64,000 bases of DNA, taken from Clostridia bacterium (GTDB taxonomy: Bacteria > Bacillota > Clostridia > Lachnospirales > Anaerotignaceae). The position numbers were made by a program, and so were the translations under genes. Below, in pieces: positions 36,663 through 45,112 of the stretch. The stretch spans positions 310,001-374,000 of the forward strand of contig CAJTDC010000001.1 in NCBI GenBank assembly GCA_910575055.1, in the 5' to 3' direction. Numbering within the stretch: the stretch's first letter is position 1; the number at the start of each line of letters is the position of its first letter. The notes below the pieces were generated by a model. That model saw only the letters and a list, made by a program, of their open reading frames with translations. It was not told the DNA's origin and searched no databases.

Positions 36663-36679
36663 AATACTCTCCATTTATT

Positions 36680-38833
36680 TTATTGTTGTATATTTTTCAT
36701 AGTTAATGATATTCTTTTTTTAGACATATCTACACTAATTACTTTTACTTGTACAATATCTCCTACACTTACCGCTTCTAAAGGGTGCTTAATATATTTT
36801 TCAGATAATTCTGAGATGTGTACTAATCCATCTTGATGCACACCAATATCAATAAAAGCACCAAAATCAATGACATTTCTTACTGTTCCCTTTAATATCA
36901 TATCTGGTTTTAAATCTTCCATAGATAAAACATCGCTTCTTAACACTGGTAAAGGCATTTCTTCACGAGGGTCACGTCCTGGTTTTTCTAATTCTTTCAT
37001 AATATCTTCTAGTGTAGGTACACCAATGCCTAATTCTTCTGCTGTTTTTTCTTTTTGAAGTATTTTTTGAGAAATATTTTTAACATTCTTTTTTTGTACA
37101 TCTTCTAATGTATAACCTATTGTTTTTAAAAGTGCTTCTGCTGCTTTATAACTTTCTGGATGTACTCCTGTATTGTCCAAAACAGTTTCACTTTCTGGTA
37201 TTCTCAAAAAACCTGCACATTGTTCAAATGCTTTTGGTCCTAATTTTGGTACTTTTAAAAGTTCTTTTCTTGTTTTAAATTTTCCATTTTCTTCTCTATA
37301 TTTTAATATATTTTTTGCTACAGTATTGCTTACTCCTGCTACATAAGAAAGCAGCGAAGGAGAAGCTGTATTCAAATCTACACCAACAGCATTTACACAA
37401 CTTTCTACTACACCACCTAATGCCTCTCCCAATCTCTTTTGGTTCATATCGTGTTGATACTGTCCTACTCCTATTGATTTGGGGTCTATTTTAACAAGCT
37501 CTGCAAGAGGGTCTTGTAAACGACGTCCTATAGAAACTGCACTTCTTAATGCAACATCAAATTCTGGAAATTCTTCTGCACCTAGTTTAGAAGCAGAATA
37601 TACTGATGCACCAGCTTCATTGACTATCACATAAAAAACAGTTCTATCTAATGCTTTCAATAATGTTTCTGCAACAAAAATTTCTGACTCTCTAGAAGCA
37701 GTACCATTTCCTATTGCAATCACATCTACACAATATTGTTCAATCATTTGTTTTAATTTGTTTTTTGCTTCCTCTGTTTTCTTTTGAGGTGCCGTAGGAT
37801 AAACTACAGCAGTATCCAACGTTTTTCCTGTTTGGTCAATCACTGCAATTTTACAGCCTGTCCTAAAAGCAGGGTCTAATGCTAACACTACTTTATCTTT
37901 AATAGGAGGTTGTAACAAAAGTTGTTTTAAATTTTCACGGAACACTTTTATTGCATTCTCTTCTGCTTGTTCTGTCATATCATTTCGTATTTCTCTTTCT
38001 AATGAAGGAGCAATCAATCTTTTATAACTGTCTGCTATGACTTCTTGTAATATTTCTTTTGTATTGCTATTTTTTATAATAACTTTATAGGCTAATTTTT
38101 GGAGTACAATATTCTCATCTTCTAAAGCAATTTTTACTGTTAAAAAGTTTTCTTTTTCTCCTCTATTAATTGCCAATACTCTATGTCCTGCTACTTTTTT
38201 AATAGGTTCTTTAAAGTCATAATACATTTCATATACAGACTGTGCAGTTTCATCACTTGCTTTTGCAATTAAAAATCCATTTTTTACTGTTTCTGTTCTA
38301 AGCATTTTTCTTAAATCTGCATCATCAGAAATACGTTCTGCTATAATGTCTTTTGCTCCAGAAAGTGCTTCTTCTACCGTTTCAACACCTTTTTCTGTAT
38401 CAATAAAATCTTTTGCCATACTTTCTATACTGTCTGTTACAATTTGAAGCCATATCAAATCTGCAAGAGGCTCTAATCCTTTTTCGTTTGCAATCGTTGC
38501 TCTGGTACGACGTTTTGGACGGAAAGGACGGTAAATATCTTCTATTTCTGTCATCGTTTCTGCTAAAGAAAGCTTTTGTTCTAGTTCTTCTGTCATATTT
38601 CCCTGCTCTGTAATAATATTTTTGACTTGTTCTCTTTTTTCTTCCAAATTACGTAAATAAGAAAGTCTTTCTGATAATGTACGAAGTATTTGGTCATCTA
38701 ATGAGCCTGTCATTTCTTTTCTGTAACGAGCAATAAAAGGTATAGTATTTCCTTCATCTATCAGCTTTATTACATTTTCTACTTGTGTTTGTTTTAATTC
38801 AAATTCTTGCTGTAATTTTAATTGTATATCCAT
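36680..38833 (-). CDS. tex: Tex-family RNA-binding transcription accessory protein
   Basis: The protein has 717 residues, normal for Tex. The N-terminal helical domain is followed by a YqgF/RuvC-like fold (about 320-450, ALDPAFRTGCKIAVID and AIGNGTASRE), helix-hairpin-helix units (LNTASPSLLSYVAGVSNTVA), and a C-terminal S1 domain (about 645-715, GTVRNVIDFGAFIDIGVHQDG). Tex homologues bind nucleic acid and aid transcription or translation; the exact task in Firmicutes is unclear. It sits nine bases after the hydrolase gene and belongs to the hydrolase-tex-sbcD-sbcC operon. Confidence 0.93.
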   Translation of the reverse strand: MDIQLKLQQEFELKQTQVENVIKLIDEGNTIPFIARYRKEMTGSLDDQILRTLSERLSYLRNLEEKREQVKNIITEQGNMTEELEQKLSLAETMTEIEDIYRPFRPKRRTRATIANEKGLEPLADLIWLQIVTDSIESMAKDFIDTEKGVETVEEALSGAKDIIAERISDDADLRKMLRTETVKNGFLIAKASDETAQSVYEMYYDFKEPIKKVAGHRVLAINRGEKENFLTVKIALEDENIVLQKLAYKVIIKNSNTKEILQEVIADSYKRLIAPSLEREIRNDMTEQAEENAIKVFRENLKQLLLQPPIKDKVVLALDPAFRTGCKIAVIDQTGKTLDTAVVYPTAPQKKTEEAKNKLKQMIEQYCVDVIAIGNGTASRESEIFVAETLLKALDRTVFYVIVNEAGASVYSASKLGAEEFPEFDVALRSAVSIGRRLQDPLAELVKIDPKSIGVGQYQHDMNQKRLGEALGGVVESCVNAVGVDLNTASPSLLSYVAGVSNTVAKNILKYREENGKFKTRKELLKVPKLGPKAFEQCAGFLRIPESETVLDNTGVHPESYKAAEALLKTIGYTLEDVQKKNVKNISQKILQKEKTAEELGIGVPTLEDIMKELEKPGRDPREEMPLPVLRSDVLSMEDLKPDMILKGTVRNVIDFGAFIDIGVHQDGLVHISELSEKYIKHPLEAVSVGDIVQVKVISVDMSKKRISLTMKNIQQ

Positions 38834-38842
38834 TTCTTCCTC

Positions 38843-39877
38843 CTATTTTCTTTCTGATAAATCAATTTTACTTTTACATTTTTCAGCACTATAAATCAAA
38901 CGATATTGATTAACATTTTTGACTAGTTTTTCAACAACGTGAATTGCAATCAAATAATCTAAATGTGCCATTGTTTCCCCTACTGCAAACCACCTTTGTG
39001 TAATAGGAAATTCTTCCCAACATTTTCCTCTCATAGACCACTTCATAAAAGAAGCTATTTGATATGCTGTTAAATTTTGTTTTTTCGCTAATATATCAAT
39101 GGTATCTTCTAAACGTATTTTATGGTGCAATAATATTTGTTCTATTCTTTCATAAATATTAATATCATTTTTTCTATGTGCAGGAAGTGCCAGTTGTATG
39201 GGTATTCTCTTAATTTTATGAAGACTTTGTATATAATCCCCTAAAGAATTTTTCACTCCTATCCACGACGTAATATTTGGTGTAATATCAAATAATATAT
39301 GGTCTGCTGTAAATAATATTTTTTCTTTCTGTATATAAAGACACATTTGTCCTGGTGTATGTCCTGGTACAAGTATAGTTTGTAATATGCAGTCACCAAT
39401 TTGAATGGTATCTCCATCATTTAATGTAGTGGCTTCAAAAATACCACTAGGTGCAAAACTACGTGCTGGATTAGTATTTCGTAATGCTGTAGTATATTCT
39501 TTAGGAAAACCTTCTTGCTCAAATTTTTGTTCTGTTTTCAGCCACATATCACCTATTGTAGTGTTTACAAAATAATCATAATCTATTTTTCCCATATAAA
39601 TATGGCATTTTTTATGTTTTGTTAATTCATAAACTAATCCTACATGGTCAGAATGTAAATGTGTTAAAAAAAGAGAAGTGTGTTCTATATCAATTTTTAA
39701 TTCTTTCATTCCATATTCTAAAGCTTGTTTACATTCTGGTCTGTTAAAACCTGTATCAATTACTAATGCTTCATTGCCTGATTTAAGTACATAACAATTT
39801 AAGTTTTTTAAAGGATTATCTGGTAAAGGAACATAAATTTGGAATATAGCAGGTACATCGTTTATTTTTGTTACCAA
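38843..39877 (-). CDS. Metallo-beta-lactamase-fold hydrolase
   Basis: The protein has 344 residues. The metal-binding signature THLHSDHVG lies at about 92-100. Further ligands sit in LVPGHTPGQMCLY and ADHILFD, and a helical C-terminal extension follows that resembles the winged-helix tail of LACTB2/RNase-like or glyoxalase II-like members. The substrate cannot be assigned. The start is TTG with GGGGGTTGAG upstream. It is the first gene of an operon with tex and sbcDC, which suggests a role linked to nucleic acid handling, but that is inference from position only. Confidence 0.85.
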   Translation of the reverse strand: MVTKINDVPAIFQIYVPLPDNPLKNLNCYVLKSGNEALVIDTGFNRPECKQALEYGMKELKIDIEHTSLFLTHLHSDHVGLVYELTKHKKCHIYMGKIDYDYFVNTTIGDMWLKTEQKFEQEGFPKEYTTALRNTNPARSFAPSGIFEATTLNDGDTIQIGDCILQTILVPGHTPGQMCLYIQKEKILFTADHILFDITPNITSWIGVKNSLGDYIQSLHKIKRIPIQLALPAHRKNDINIYERIEQILLHHKIRLEDTIDILAKKQNLTAYQIASFMKWSMRGKCWEEFPITQRWFAVGETMAHLDYLIAIHVVEKLVKNVNQYRLIYSAEKCKSKIDLSERK

Positions 39878-39915
39878 AAAAACTCAACCCCCTTATTTAC
39901 AATATGTTACATTTT

Positions 39916-39944
39916 ATTATATGTTTTTTTATTGTAATTCTCAA
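39916..39944 (-). promoter_or_regulatory. SigA promoter of the hydrolase-tex-sbcDC operon
   Basis: On the minus strand TTGAGA (39944-39939), a 17-base spacer and TATAAT (39921-39916). It is divergent from the promoter at 39986. Confidence 0.8.
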
Positions 39945-39985
39945 CTAGTAAAATATATTCTTTTTTAAATATTATAAATTTTTGC

Positions 39986-40014
39986 TTGAAAAATAAAAAA
40001 ATTTATATTATAAT
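39986..40014 (+). promoter_or_regulatory. Consensus SigA promoter upstream of the DUF2798 gene
   Basis: TTGAAA (39986-39991), a 17-base spacer and TATAAT (40009-40014). Transcription would start near 40021, about 95 bases before the ATG. Confidence 0.82.
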
Positions 40015-40038
40015 TTATGATGAAAATATTAAACAAAC

Positions 40039-40092
40039 GCGTAAAATGGTTCAGCGTAAAGTCAATATGACTTTACGCTTGTTTTTTTACGC
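40039..40092 (+). promoter_or_regulatory. Nested hairpin leader, candidate attenuator
   Basis: GCGTAAA occurs at 40039-40045 and 40055-40061, and its complement TTTACGC at 40072-40078 and 40086-40092. The inner 12-bp stem (40053-40064 with 40068-40079) is followed by TGTTTTTTT and looks like an intrinsic terminator inside the 5' leader. The outer copies could pair with each other or compete with the inner stem. The RBS follows at about 40100. Confidence 0.65.
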
Positions 40093-40114
40093 AAAAAAAG
40101 GAGAGAATAGAATA

Positions 40115-40612
40115 ATGGATTTTTATATGAAGTTACCAAGAAACAAAAAAGAATTTGCAATTTTTATGGCTGTCATATCAATATTGTCTGTCAACATTAT
40201 TGCACCACTTATTACTTGTTTTGAAGCAGGATTTCATTTGTATATTTGGGCTGACGCTTTAAATGTCATTCCTTTTATATGGGTTAGTGTTATCTTTTTC
40301 GTACTACTAACATATAAACCTGCTGAATGGCTTACAGAAAAAATTGTTCAAAAGGGTGATAGCTTCCAATCTCATATTGTTATAAATATATTATGCACTG
40401 TATTTTTGATGTCTATATTTTTAACAGTAGTAGGAACTTGGATAGGAAGCAGACAAATTAGTATGGAACCAATACAATTCTTTTTTTACAAATGGCCTCG
40501 CAATTTTTCCATTTCTTTTGCAGTAGAACTTTTAATTGCACAGCCTATTGCAAGATTTGTTTTATTAAAACTACATCAACAGTATGATAAAATTGATATT
40601 GTAAAATCATAA
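40115..40612 (+). CDS. DUF2798 family membrane protein
   Basis: The start is the ATG nine bases behind AAAGGAGAG; the longer open frame runs back over the promoter and leader hairpin and is rejected. This gives 165 residues with four membrane helices. The protein begins MDFYMKLPRNKKEFAIF, then LSVNIIAPLITCFEAGF, and later VVGTWIGSRQISMEPI and KWPRNFSISFAVELLIAQP, which form two related halves (each helix pair preceded by a P-R-N motif). This matches the DUF2798 family as I remember it. The function is unknown. It is monocistronic, between a hairpin leader and a terminator. Confidence 0.75.
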   Translation: MDFYMKLPRNKKEFAIFMAVISILSVNIIAPLITCFEAGFHLYIWADALNVIPFIWVSVIFFVLLTYKPAEWLTEKIVQKGDSFQSHIVINILCTVFLMSIFLTVVGTWIGSRQISMEPIQFFFYKWPRNFSISFAVELLIAQPIARFVLLKLHQQYDKIDIVKS

Positions 40613-40635
40613 CTTTATATCATATTTAAAACATT

Positions 40636-40669
40636 TACCACTAATTCCATTGATTAGTGGTATTGTTTT
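40636..40669 (+). terminator. Intrinsic terminator after the DUF2798 gene
   Basis: TACCACTAAT pairs with ATTAGTGGTA around a seven-base loop, followed by TTGTTTTG. Confidence 0.78.
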
Positions 40670-40697
40670 GCAAGAATATATCCACAGTATTAAAAAG

Positions 40698-40708
40698 TAT
40701 GGTATAAT
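40698..40708 (+). promoter_or_regulatory. Extended -10 promoter of the darA operon
   Basis: TATGGTATAAT includes an extended -10 (TGG before TATAAT at 40703-40708). No convincing -35 is visible. The same GTATGGTATAATAAA-like motif precedes pgi. Confidence 0.5.
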
Positions 40709-40789
40709 AAACTACACTTAAATTCATAGAATGATAAAATAATCATTTTTATTAAAATAAAAAATACACCAATCAGGAGGTTTTATATT

Positions 40790-41116
40790 ATGAAATTAAT
40801 TGTTGCAATTATACAAGACGATGACGCAGGAAATGTAATAGGTCACTTAAATGATGATGGTTTTCAAGTAACACGTCTTTCTACAAAAGGTGGATTTTTA
40901 CGTTCAGGAAATACTACCATTTTAACAGGTGTAGAAGATGAAAAAATTGAAGATGTACTTCACGTGCTAGAAACAAATTGTAAAAGCAGAAATCAATTTA
41001 CAACATTGCCTGCCCCTTATGGAAGCGTTCACGGATTTATGCCAAAACCTATTGAAGTACGAGTTGGAGGAGCTACTGTATTTGTAATAGATGTAGAACA
41101 ATTTCATAAATTTTAA
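40790..41116 (+). CDS. darA: Cyclic di-AMP receptor DarA (PII-like, YaaQ)
   Basis: The protein has 108 residues, the family length. The PII-like fold is shown by MKLIVAIIQDDDAGNVI, the T-loop-like STKGGFLRSGNTTILTGVED and the C-terminal GGATVFVIDVEQFHKF. DarA binds cyclic di-AMP in Firmicutes; its targets are unknown. It heads the operon darA-holB-ricT-yabB-rsmI, as in Bacillus, with CAGGAGG upstream. The usual tmk gene is missing from this position. Confidence 0.95.
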   Translation: MKLIVAIIQDDDAGNVIGHLNDDGFQVTRLSTKGGFLRSGNTTILTGVEDEKIEDVLHVLETNCKSRNQFTTLPAPYGSVHGFMPKPIEVRVGGATVFVIDVEQFHKF

Positions 41117-41136
41117 TATTGACATAGGAGGGAAAT

Positions 41137-42132
41137 ATGTATACATTTGAAGAAATCATAGGAAATGAACAAATGATAAAACAAATACAAAAATCTATAT
41201 ACAAAAAACATATTTCTCATGCTTATATCATACATGGAGAAGCAGGTACTGGTAAAAAATTATTAGCAAATACTATTGCTAAAACAATGCAATGCAAAAA
41301 GCAAGGCATTACACCATGCAATGAATGTACTAGCTGTCGTACATTTGATAGTAAAAATCACCCTGATATATTTTATGTAACAGCAGAAAAAAATAAAAAC
41401 AGCATTAGTATAGAAGATATTAGACAACAGCTTATTAAAAATATGGAAATCAAACAATATAAATATCCTTATAAAATATTTATTGTAGATAAAGCAGATA
41501 CTATGACTATCGCAGCACAAAATGCTTTATTAAAAACATTAGAAGAGCCACCTTATTATGGTATGATATTTCTTTTAGCAAATAATGTAGATAAATTTTT
41601 GCCTACTATATTATCAAGATGTGTTGTAATGAAATTACGACTTGTTTCTACAGATAAAATAGAGCAATATCTTTTTCATCATCATTTTTCAGAAAAAGAA
41701 AATGCAAGTGTTTTTGCAGAATATGCACAAGGCAGTATTGGAAAAGCGATAGAAATAGCTACATCTGAAACATTTTCTACTATGAGAGAAGATATTATAC
41801 AAAAACTGCTTTCTCTTTCTAAACAAAATGATGATTTATCAGAAGCACTTTTTATGGCGAAAGAATTAGAAATATATAAACAAAATCAGCAATTTTTAGA
41901 TATTATGTATTTATGGTACAGAGATTTATTCGTATATATCAAATGTAATGATGAAAAATATATCATACAAAAAGACCAGAAAAAAAATATTATTGCACAA
42001 TCTAAAAAACAAAATGAAGCTGATATTATTAAAAAAATAAATGCAGTTTGGCAGGCAAAACAACAGTTATCTGTCAATAGCAACTTTCAACTTACTATGG
42101 AAGTAATGCTTATGAAACTAAAGGAGCGTTGA
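41137..42132 (+). CDS. holB: DNA polymerase III delta' subunit
   Basis: The protein has 331 residues. It is part of the clamp loader. An AAA+ N-terminal domain carries HGEAGTGKKLLANTIAK (P-loop) and a zinc finger formed by CKKQG-C-ECTSC. DKADTMTIAAQNALLKTLEEPP is the Walker B/SRC region, and a sensor SRC motif (ILSRCVVMKL) follows. The C-terminal collar domain is divergent and Lys/Gln-rich. It sits between darA (20 bases) and ricT (five bases). Confidence 0.93.
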   Translation: MYTFEEIIGNEQMIKQIQKSIYKKHISHAYIIHGEAGTGKKLLANTIAKTMQCKKQGITPCNECTSCRTFDSKNHPDIFYVTAEKNKNSISIEDIRQQLIKNMEIKQYKYPYKIFIVDKADTMTIAAQNALLKTLEEPPYYGMIFLLANNVDKFLPTILSRCVVMKLRLVSTDKIEQYLFHHHFSEKENASVFAEYAQGSIGKAIEIATSETFSTMREDIIQKLLSLSKQNDDLSEALFMAKELEIYKQNQQFLDIMYLWYRDLFVYIKCNDEKYIIQKDQKKNIIAQSKKQNEADIIKKINAVWQAKQQLSVNSNFQLTMEVMLMKLKER

Positions 42133-42137
42133 AATAA

Positions 42138-43001
42138 ATGGTAGAAATTATAGGTGTTCGTTTCAAAAAAGCGGGAAAAATGTATTATTTTGACCCAGAC
42201 GGACTGAAAATGTTAAGAGGCAGCTATGTCATTGTAGAAACGGCTAGAGGAATAGAATGTGGTACTGTAATAAAAGAAAATACACTTGTACCAGATGAAA
42301 GTATTGTACAACCTTTAAAAAAGGTACAAAGACAGGCCACAGAAGAAGATTTATTGATAGAAGAAAAAAATAAAATAAGAGAGAAAGAAGCATTTGATAT
42401 TTGTTTAGAAAAAATTGCACAGCACGGTTTGGATATGAAATTGATTGATGTAGAAATCACATTTGACCAAATAAAATTAATATTTTATTTTACTTCTGAT
42501 GGTAGAGTAGATTTCAGAGAATTAGTAAAAGAACTTGCTTCTATATTTAGAATGCGTATTGAACTACGTCAAATTGGTGTTAGAGATGAAGCAAAAATGA
42601 GAAATGGTATAGGTATTTGTGGCAGACCTCTTTGTTGTGCTACATTTTTAGGTGATTTTCAGCCTGTATCTATCAAAATGGCAAAAGAGCAAAGTTTATC
42701 ATTAAATCCTACTAAAATATCTGGTATATGTGGTAGACTAATGTGTTGTTTAAAATATGAAGAAGACATTTACGAAGAATTAAATAAAAATTTGCCTAAT
42801 GTAGGAGATATTATTACTACAGTAGATGGTACAGGAGAAATATTATCCACAAATGTACTAATGCAAACAGTAAAAGCAGCTGTGAGAAAAAAAGAAAATG
42901 ACCCTCCTACTATTAATTTTTACAGTTTAGATGAAATCACAGTATGTAAACAAAAAAAAGTGAAAAAAGTAAAAACTGTGGAGGAGCAGTATGAACAATG
43001 A
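42138..43001 (+). CDS. ricT: RicT (YaaT), PSP1-domain protein
   Basis: The protein has 287 residues. The PSP1 core includes GVRFKKAGKMYYFDPDG and LRQIGVRDEAKM. The cluster GICGRPLCCATFLGDF and GICGRLMCCLKYE supplies the Cys ligands that, in Bacillus RicT, hold Fe-S clusters in the RicA-RicF-RicT complex. That complex stimulates Spo0A phosphorylation and RNase Y-dependent mRNA maturation. The partner ricA and ricF genes are not in the window. Its stop region overlaps the next gene by 11 bases. Confidence 0.93.
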   Translation: MVEIIGVRFKKAGKMYYFDPDGLKMLRGSYVIVETARGIECGTVIKENTLVPDESIVQPLKKVQRQATEEDLLIEEKNKIREKEAFDICLEKIAQHGLDMKLIDVEITFDQIKLIFYFTSDGRVDFRELVKELASIFRMRIELRQIGVRDEAKMRNGIGICGRPLCCATFLGDFQPVSIKMAKEQSLSLNPTKISGICGRLMCCLKYEEDIYEELNKNLPNVGDIITTVDGTGEILSTNVLMQTVKAAVRKKENDPPTINFYSLDEITVCKQKKVKKVKTVEEQYEQ

Positions 43002-43734
43002 TGTAGAAATCAAACAAGGAGAAAGAATAGATGACCTACACAGAAATGGTTATTTACTAATACAAAATACTAAAATGTTTTGTTTTGGCATTGATGCCGT
43101 ATTACTTTCTGGTTTTGCCCAAGTCAAAAAAGGAGAAAATATGATTGACTTAGGAACAGGAACAGGCGTTATTCCCATATTATTGGAAGCAAAAACAAAA
43201 GGAAATCATTTTACAGGTATAGAAATACAAAAAGAAAGTGTGGAAATGGCAAGGCGTAGTGTCATATTAAATGGTTTAGAAAAAAAAATAACCATTGATG
43301 AAGGAGATATTAAAAAAGCTGTTTCTATTTATGGCAGTGCCGTATTTGATGTTGTTACTTCAAACCCTCCTTATATGAATGATGGTGGTGGTTTAAAAAA
43401 TGATTATGCACCAAAAGCTATCGCACGACACGAATTATTATGTAATTTAGAAGATGTAATTTATAATGCTTCTAAATTGTTAAAAACAGGGGGAAGGTTT
43501 TATATGGTGCATAAACCTCACAGATTAACAGATATTATTGCACTTATGAGACAATATCATCTAGAACCTAAAAGACTACGTTTTGTACAATCTTATGCAA
43601 ATAAAGAACCTTCATTACTTTTAATAGAAGGTGCTAGAAATGGAAAACCTATGATAAAAGTAGAAGCTCCTCTTGTAATTTATCAAAATGACGGCAACTA
43701 TACAGAAGAAATTAAAAAAATATATTATGAATAA
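42991..43734 (+). CDS. tRNA1(Val) (adenine(37)-N6)-methyltransferase-like protein (YabB/TrmN6)
   Basis: The protein has 247 residues. It is a class I SAM methyltransferase: GTGTGVIPILLEAK (motif I), an acidic motif GIEIQKESV, and the N6-adenine/N5-glutamine signature NPPYMNDGGG. It corresponds to Bacillus YabB in this conserved cluster. In Escherichia coli the homologue TrmN6 methylates A37 of tRNA-Val; activity on that target here is inferred. GGAGGAG lies inside the end of ricT before the ATG. Confidence 0.9.
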   Translation: MNNDVEIKQGERIDDLHRNGYLLIQNTKMFCFGIDAVLLSGFAQVKKGENMIDLGTGTGVIPILLEAKTKGNHFTGIEIQKESVEMARRSVILNGLEKKITIDEGDIKKAVSIYGSAVFDVVTSNPPYMNDGGGLKNDYAPKAIARHELLCNLEDVIYNASKLLKTGGRFYMVHKPHRLTDIIALMRQYHLEPKRLRFVQSYANKEPSLLLIEGARNGKPMIKVEAPLVIYQNDGNYTEEIKKIYYE

Positions 43735-43756
43735 CACATTTTATAAGGAGGAGAAA

Positions 43757-44602
43757 ATGTCTGGAACATTATATCTATGTGGTACACCCATAGGAAATTT
43801 AGATGATATTAGTATAAGAGTACTTCATTTATTAAAAACGGTAGACATTATTGCAGCAGAGGACACTCGCCACACATTACATTTATTAAATCATTTTCAA
43901 ATTAATACACCTATGACAAGTTATCACGAGCATAATAAACAAACAAAAGGATTACTGCTTATTGAAAAATTACAGCAAGGTAATGACATTGCATTAGTAA
44001 CAGATGCAGGTATGCCTGGTATTTCTGACCCTGGAGCAGATTTAGTAAAACTTTGTTATGATAATGATATTACTGTAACAGTAGCACCTGGTGCATCTGC
44101 TTGTATTATCGCTTTGGTACTTTCTGGATTAGACAGTCGTCGTTTTGTATTTGAAGGTTTTTTACCTTCTGATAAAAAACAACGTCATATGATATTAAAT
44201 TCATTGTCAAAAGAACATCGTACTATACTACTATATGAAGCACCTCACAGATTACTTCATACATTAAAAGAACTTTCAGAAGTACTTGGGCAACACACAA
44301 CTGTTGTTACTATGAGAGAATTAACTAAAAAATATGAACAGCGACGCAAAGACACTATACAAGGACACATTGCTTATTATACACAAAATGTGCCCAAAGG
44401 AGAATTTGTATTAGCAATAGAAGGTGTTTCATTAGAAGAACAAAAACAACAACAACAACAAAATTATCAGTTGATATCTATAGAAGAACATATGGCACAG
44501 TATTTATCACAAGGCATTTCTGAAAAAGAAGCAATGAAACAAGTTGCAAGAGATAGAGGTGTTTCTAAAAGAGAAATATATGCCTATTATCACAAAAATT
44601 AA
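43757..44602 (+). CDS. rsmI: 16S rRNA (cytidine(1402)-2'-O)-methyltransferase
   Basis: The start is the ATG behind AAGGAGGAG, giving 281 residues; the open frame begins earlier inside yabB. The tetrapyrrole-methylase fold shows GTLYLCGTPIGNLDDIS, AAEDTRHTL, LVTDAGMPGISDPG and VAPGASACIIAL. The C-terminal tail with EKEAMKQVARDRGVSKREIY is typical of RsmI. It modifies C1402 in the ribosomal P site. It lies at its usual place after yabB. Confidence 0.95.
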   Translation: MSGTLYLCGTPIGNLDDISIRVLHLLKTVDIIAAEDTRHTLHLLNHFQINTPMTSYHEHNKQTKGLLLIEKLQQGNDIALVTDAGMPGISDPGADLVKLCYDNDITVTVAPGASACIIALVLSGLDSRRFVFEGFLPSDKKQRHMILNSLSKEHRTILLYEAPHRLLHTLKELSEVLGQHTTVVTMRELTKKYEQRRKDTIQGHIAYYTQNVPKGEFVLAIEGVSLEEQKQQQQQNYQLISIEEHMAQYLSQGISEKEAMKQVARDRGVSKREIYAYYHKN

Positions 44603-44614
44603 GGAGATAACATA

Positions 44615-45112
44615 ATGGAAAATGTAGAACAAAATGTATATGAAATATTACAAAAATTAAATGTTGATTACATAAAATATGAACACGAGTCTTTATATAC
44701 TATTGAAGCAGCTAAAGAATTGGATAAAAAAATGGGATTTGCAATTTGCAAAAATCTTTTTTTGTCTTCCAGACATAAAACAGAATTTTTTTTACTTTTT
44801 ATGGAAGGCAGCAAAAAATTTAATACAGGAAAAGTATCAAAACAAGTAGGTGTTCCTCGTATGACATTCGCTGGTGAAGAACATATGTGGCAATATTTAA
44901 AAATTCATCCAGGTGCTGTTAGTCCTTTAGGACTTCTTTTTGATACAGAAAAAAAAGTACAATTTCTAATAGATGCTGATGTGCTGAATATGGAAAAAAT
45001 TGCAATGCACCCTTGTGTTAATACTGCTACTGTAGCACTTTCTACAAATGACTTTCTACAAAAAATATTACCTGCTTCTGGACACGATTATAAAGTGGTG
45101 ACATTAGAATAA
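44615..45112 (+). CDS. ProX/YbaK-type prolyl-tRNA deacylase
   Basis: The protein has 165 residues and consists of a single YbaK/aminoacyl-tRNA deacylase domain. Family features are KNLFLSSRHKTEFFLLFM, the conserved Lys region KFNTGKVSKQVG, PGAVSPLGLLFD and HPCVNTATVALS. These match the freestanding ProX group, which hydrolyses Ala-tRNA(Pro). It follows rsmI by 12 bases and its TAA stop shares one base with the ATG of the next gene. Confidence 0.9.
   Translation: MENVEQNVYEILQKLNVDYIKYEHESLYTIEAAKELDKKMGFAICKNLFLSSRHKTEFFLLFMEGSKKFNTGKVSKQVGVPRMTFAGEEHMWQYLKIHPGAVSPLGLLFDTEKKVQFLIDADVLNMEKIAMHPCVNTATVALSTNDFLQKILPASGHDYKVVTLE

Noticed and set aside
39986-40114. Longer N-terminus for the DUF2798 protein
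   Set aside because: The putative first codon is the -35 box of the promoter and the stretch contains the leader hairpin.
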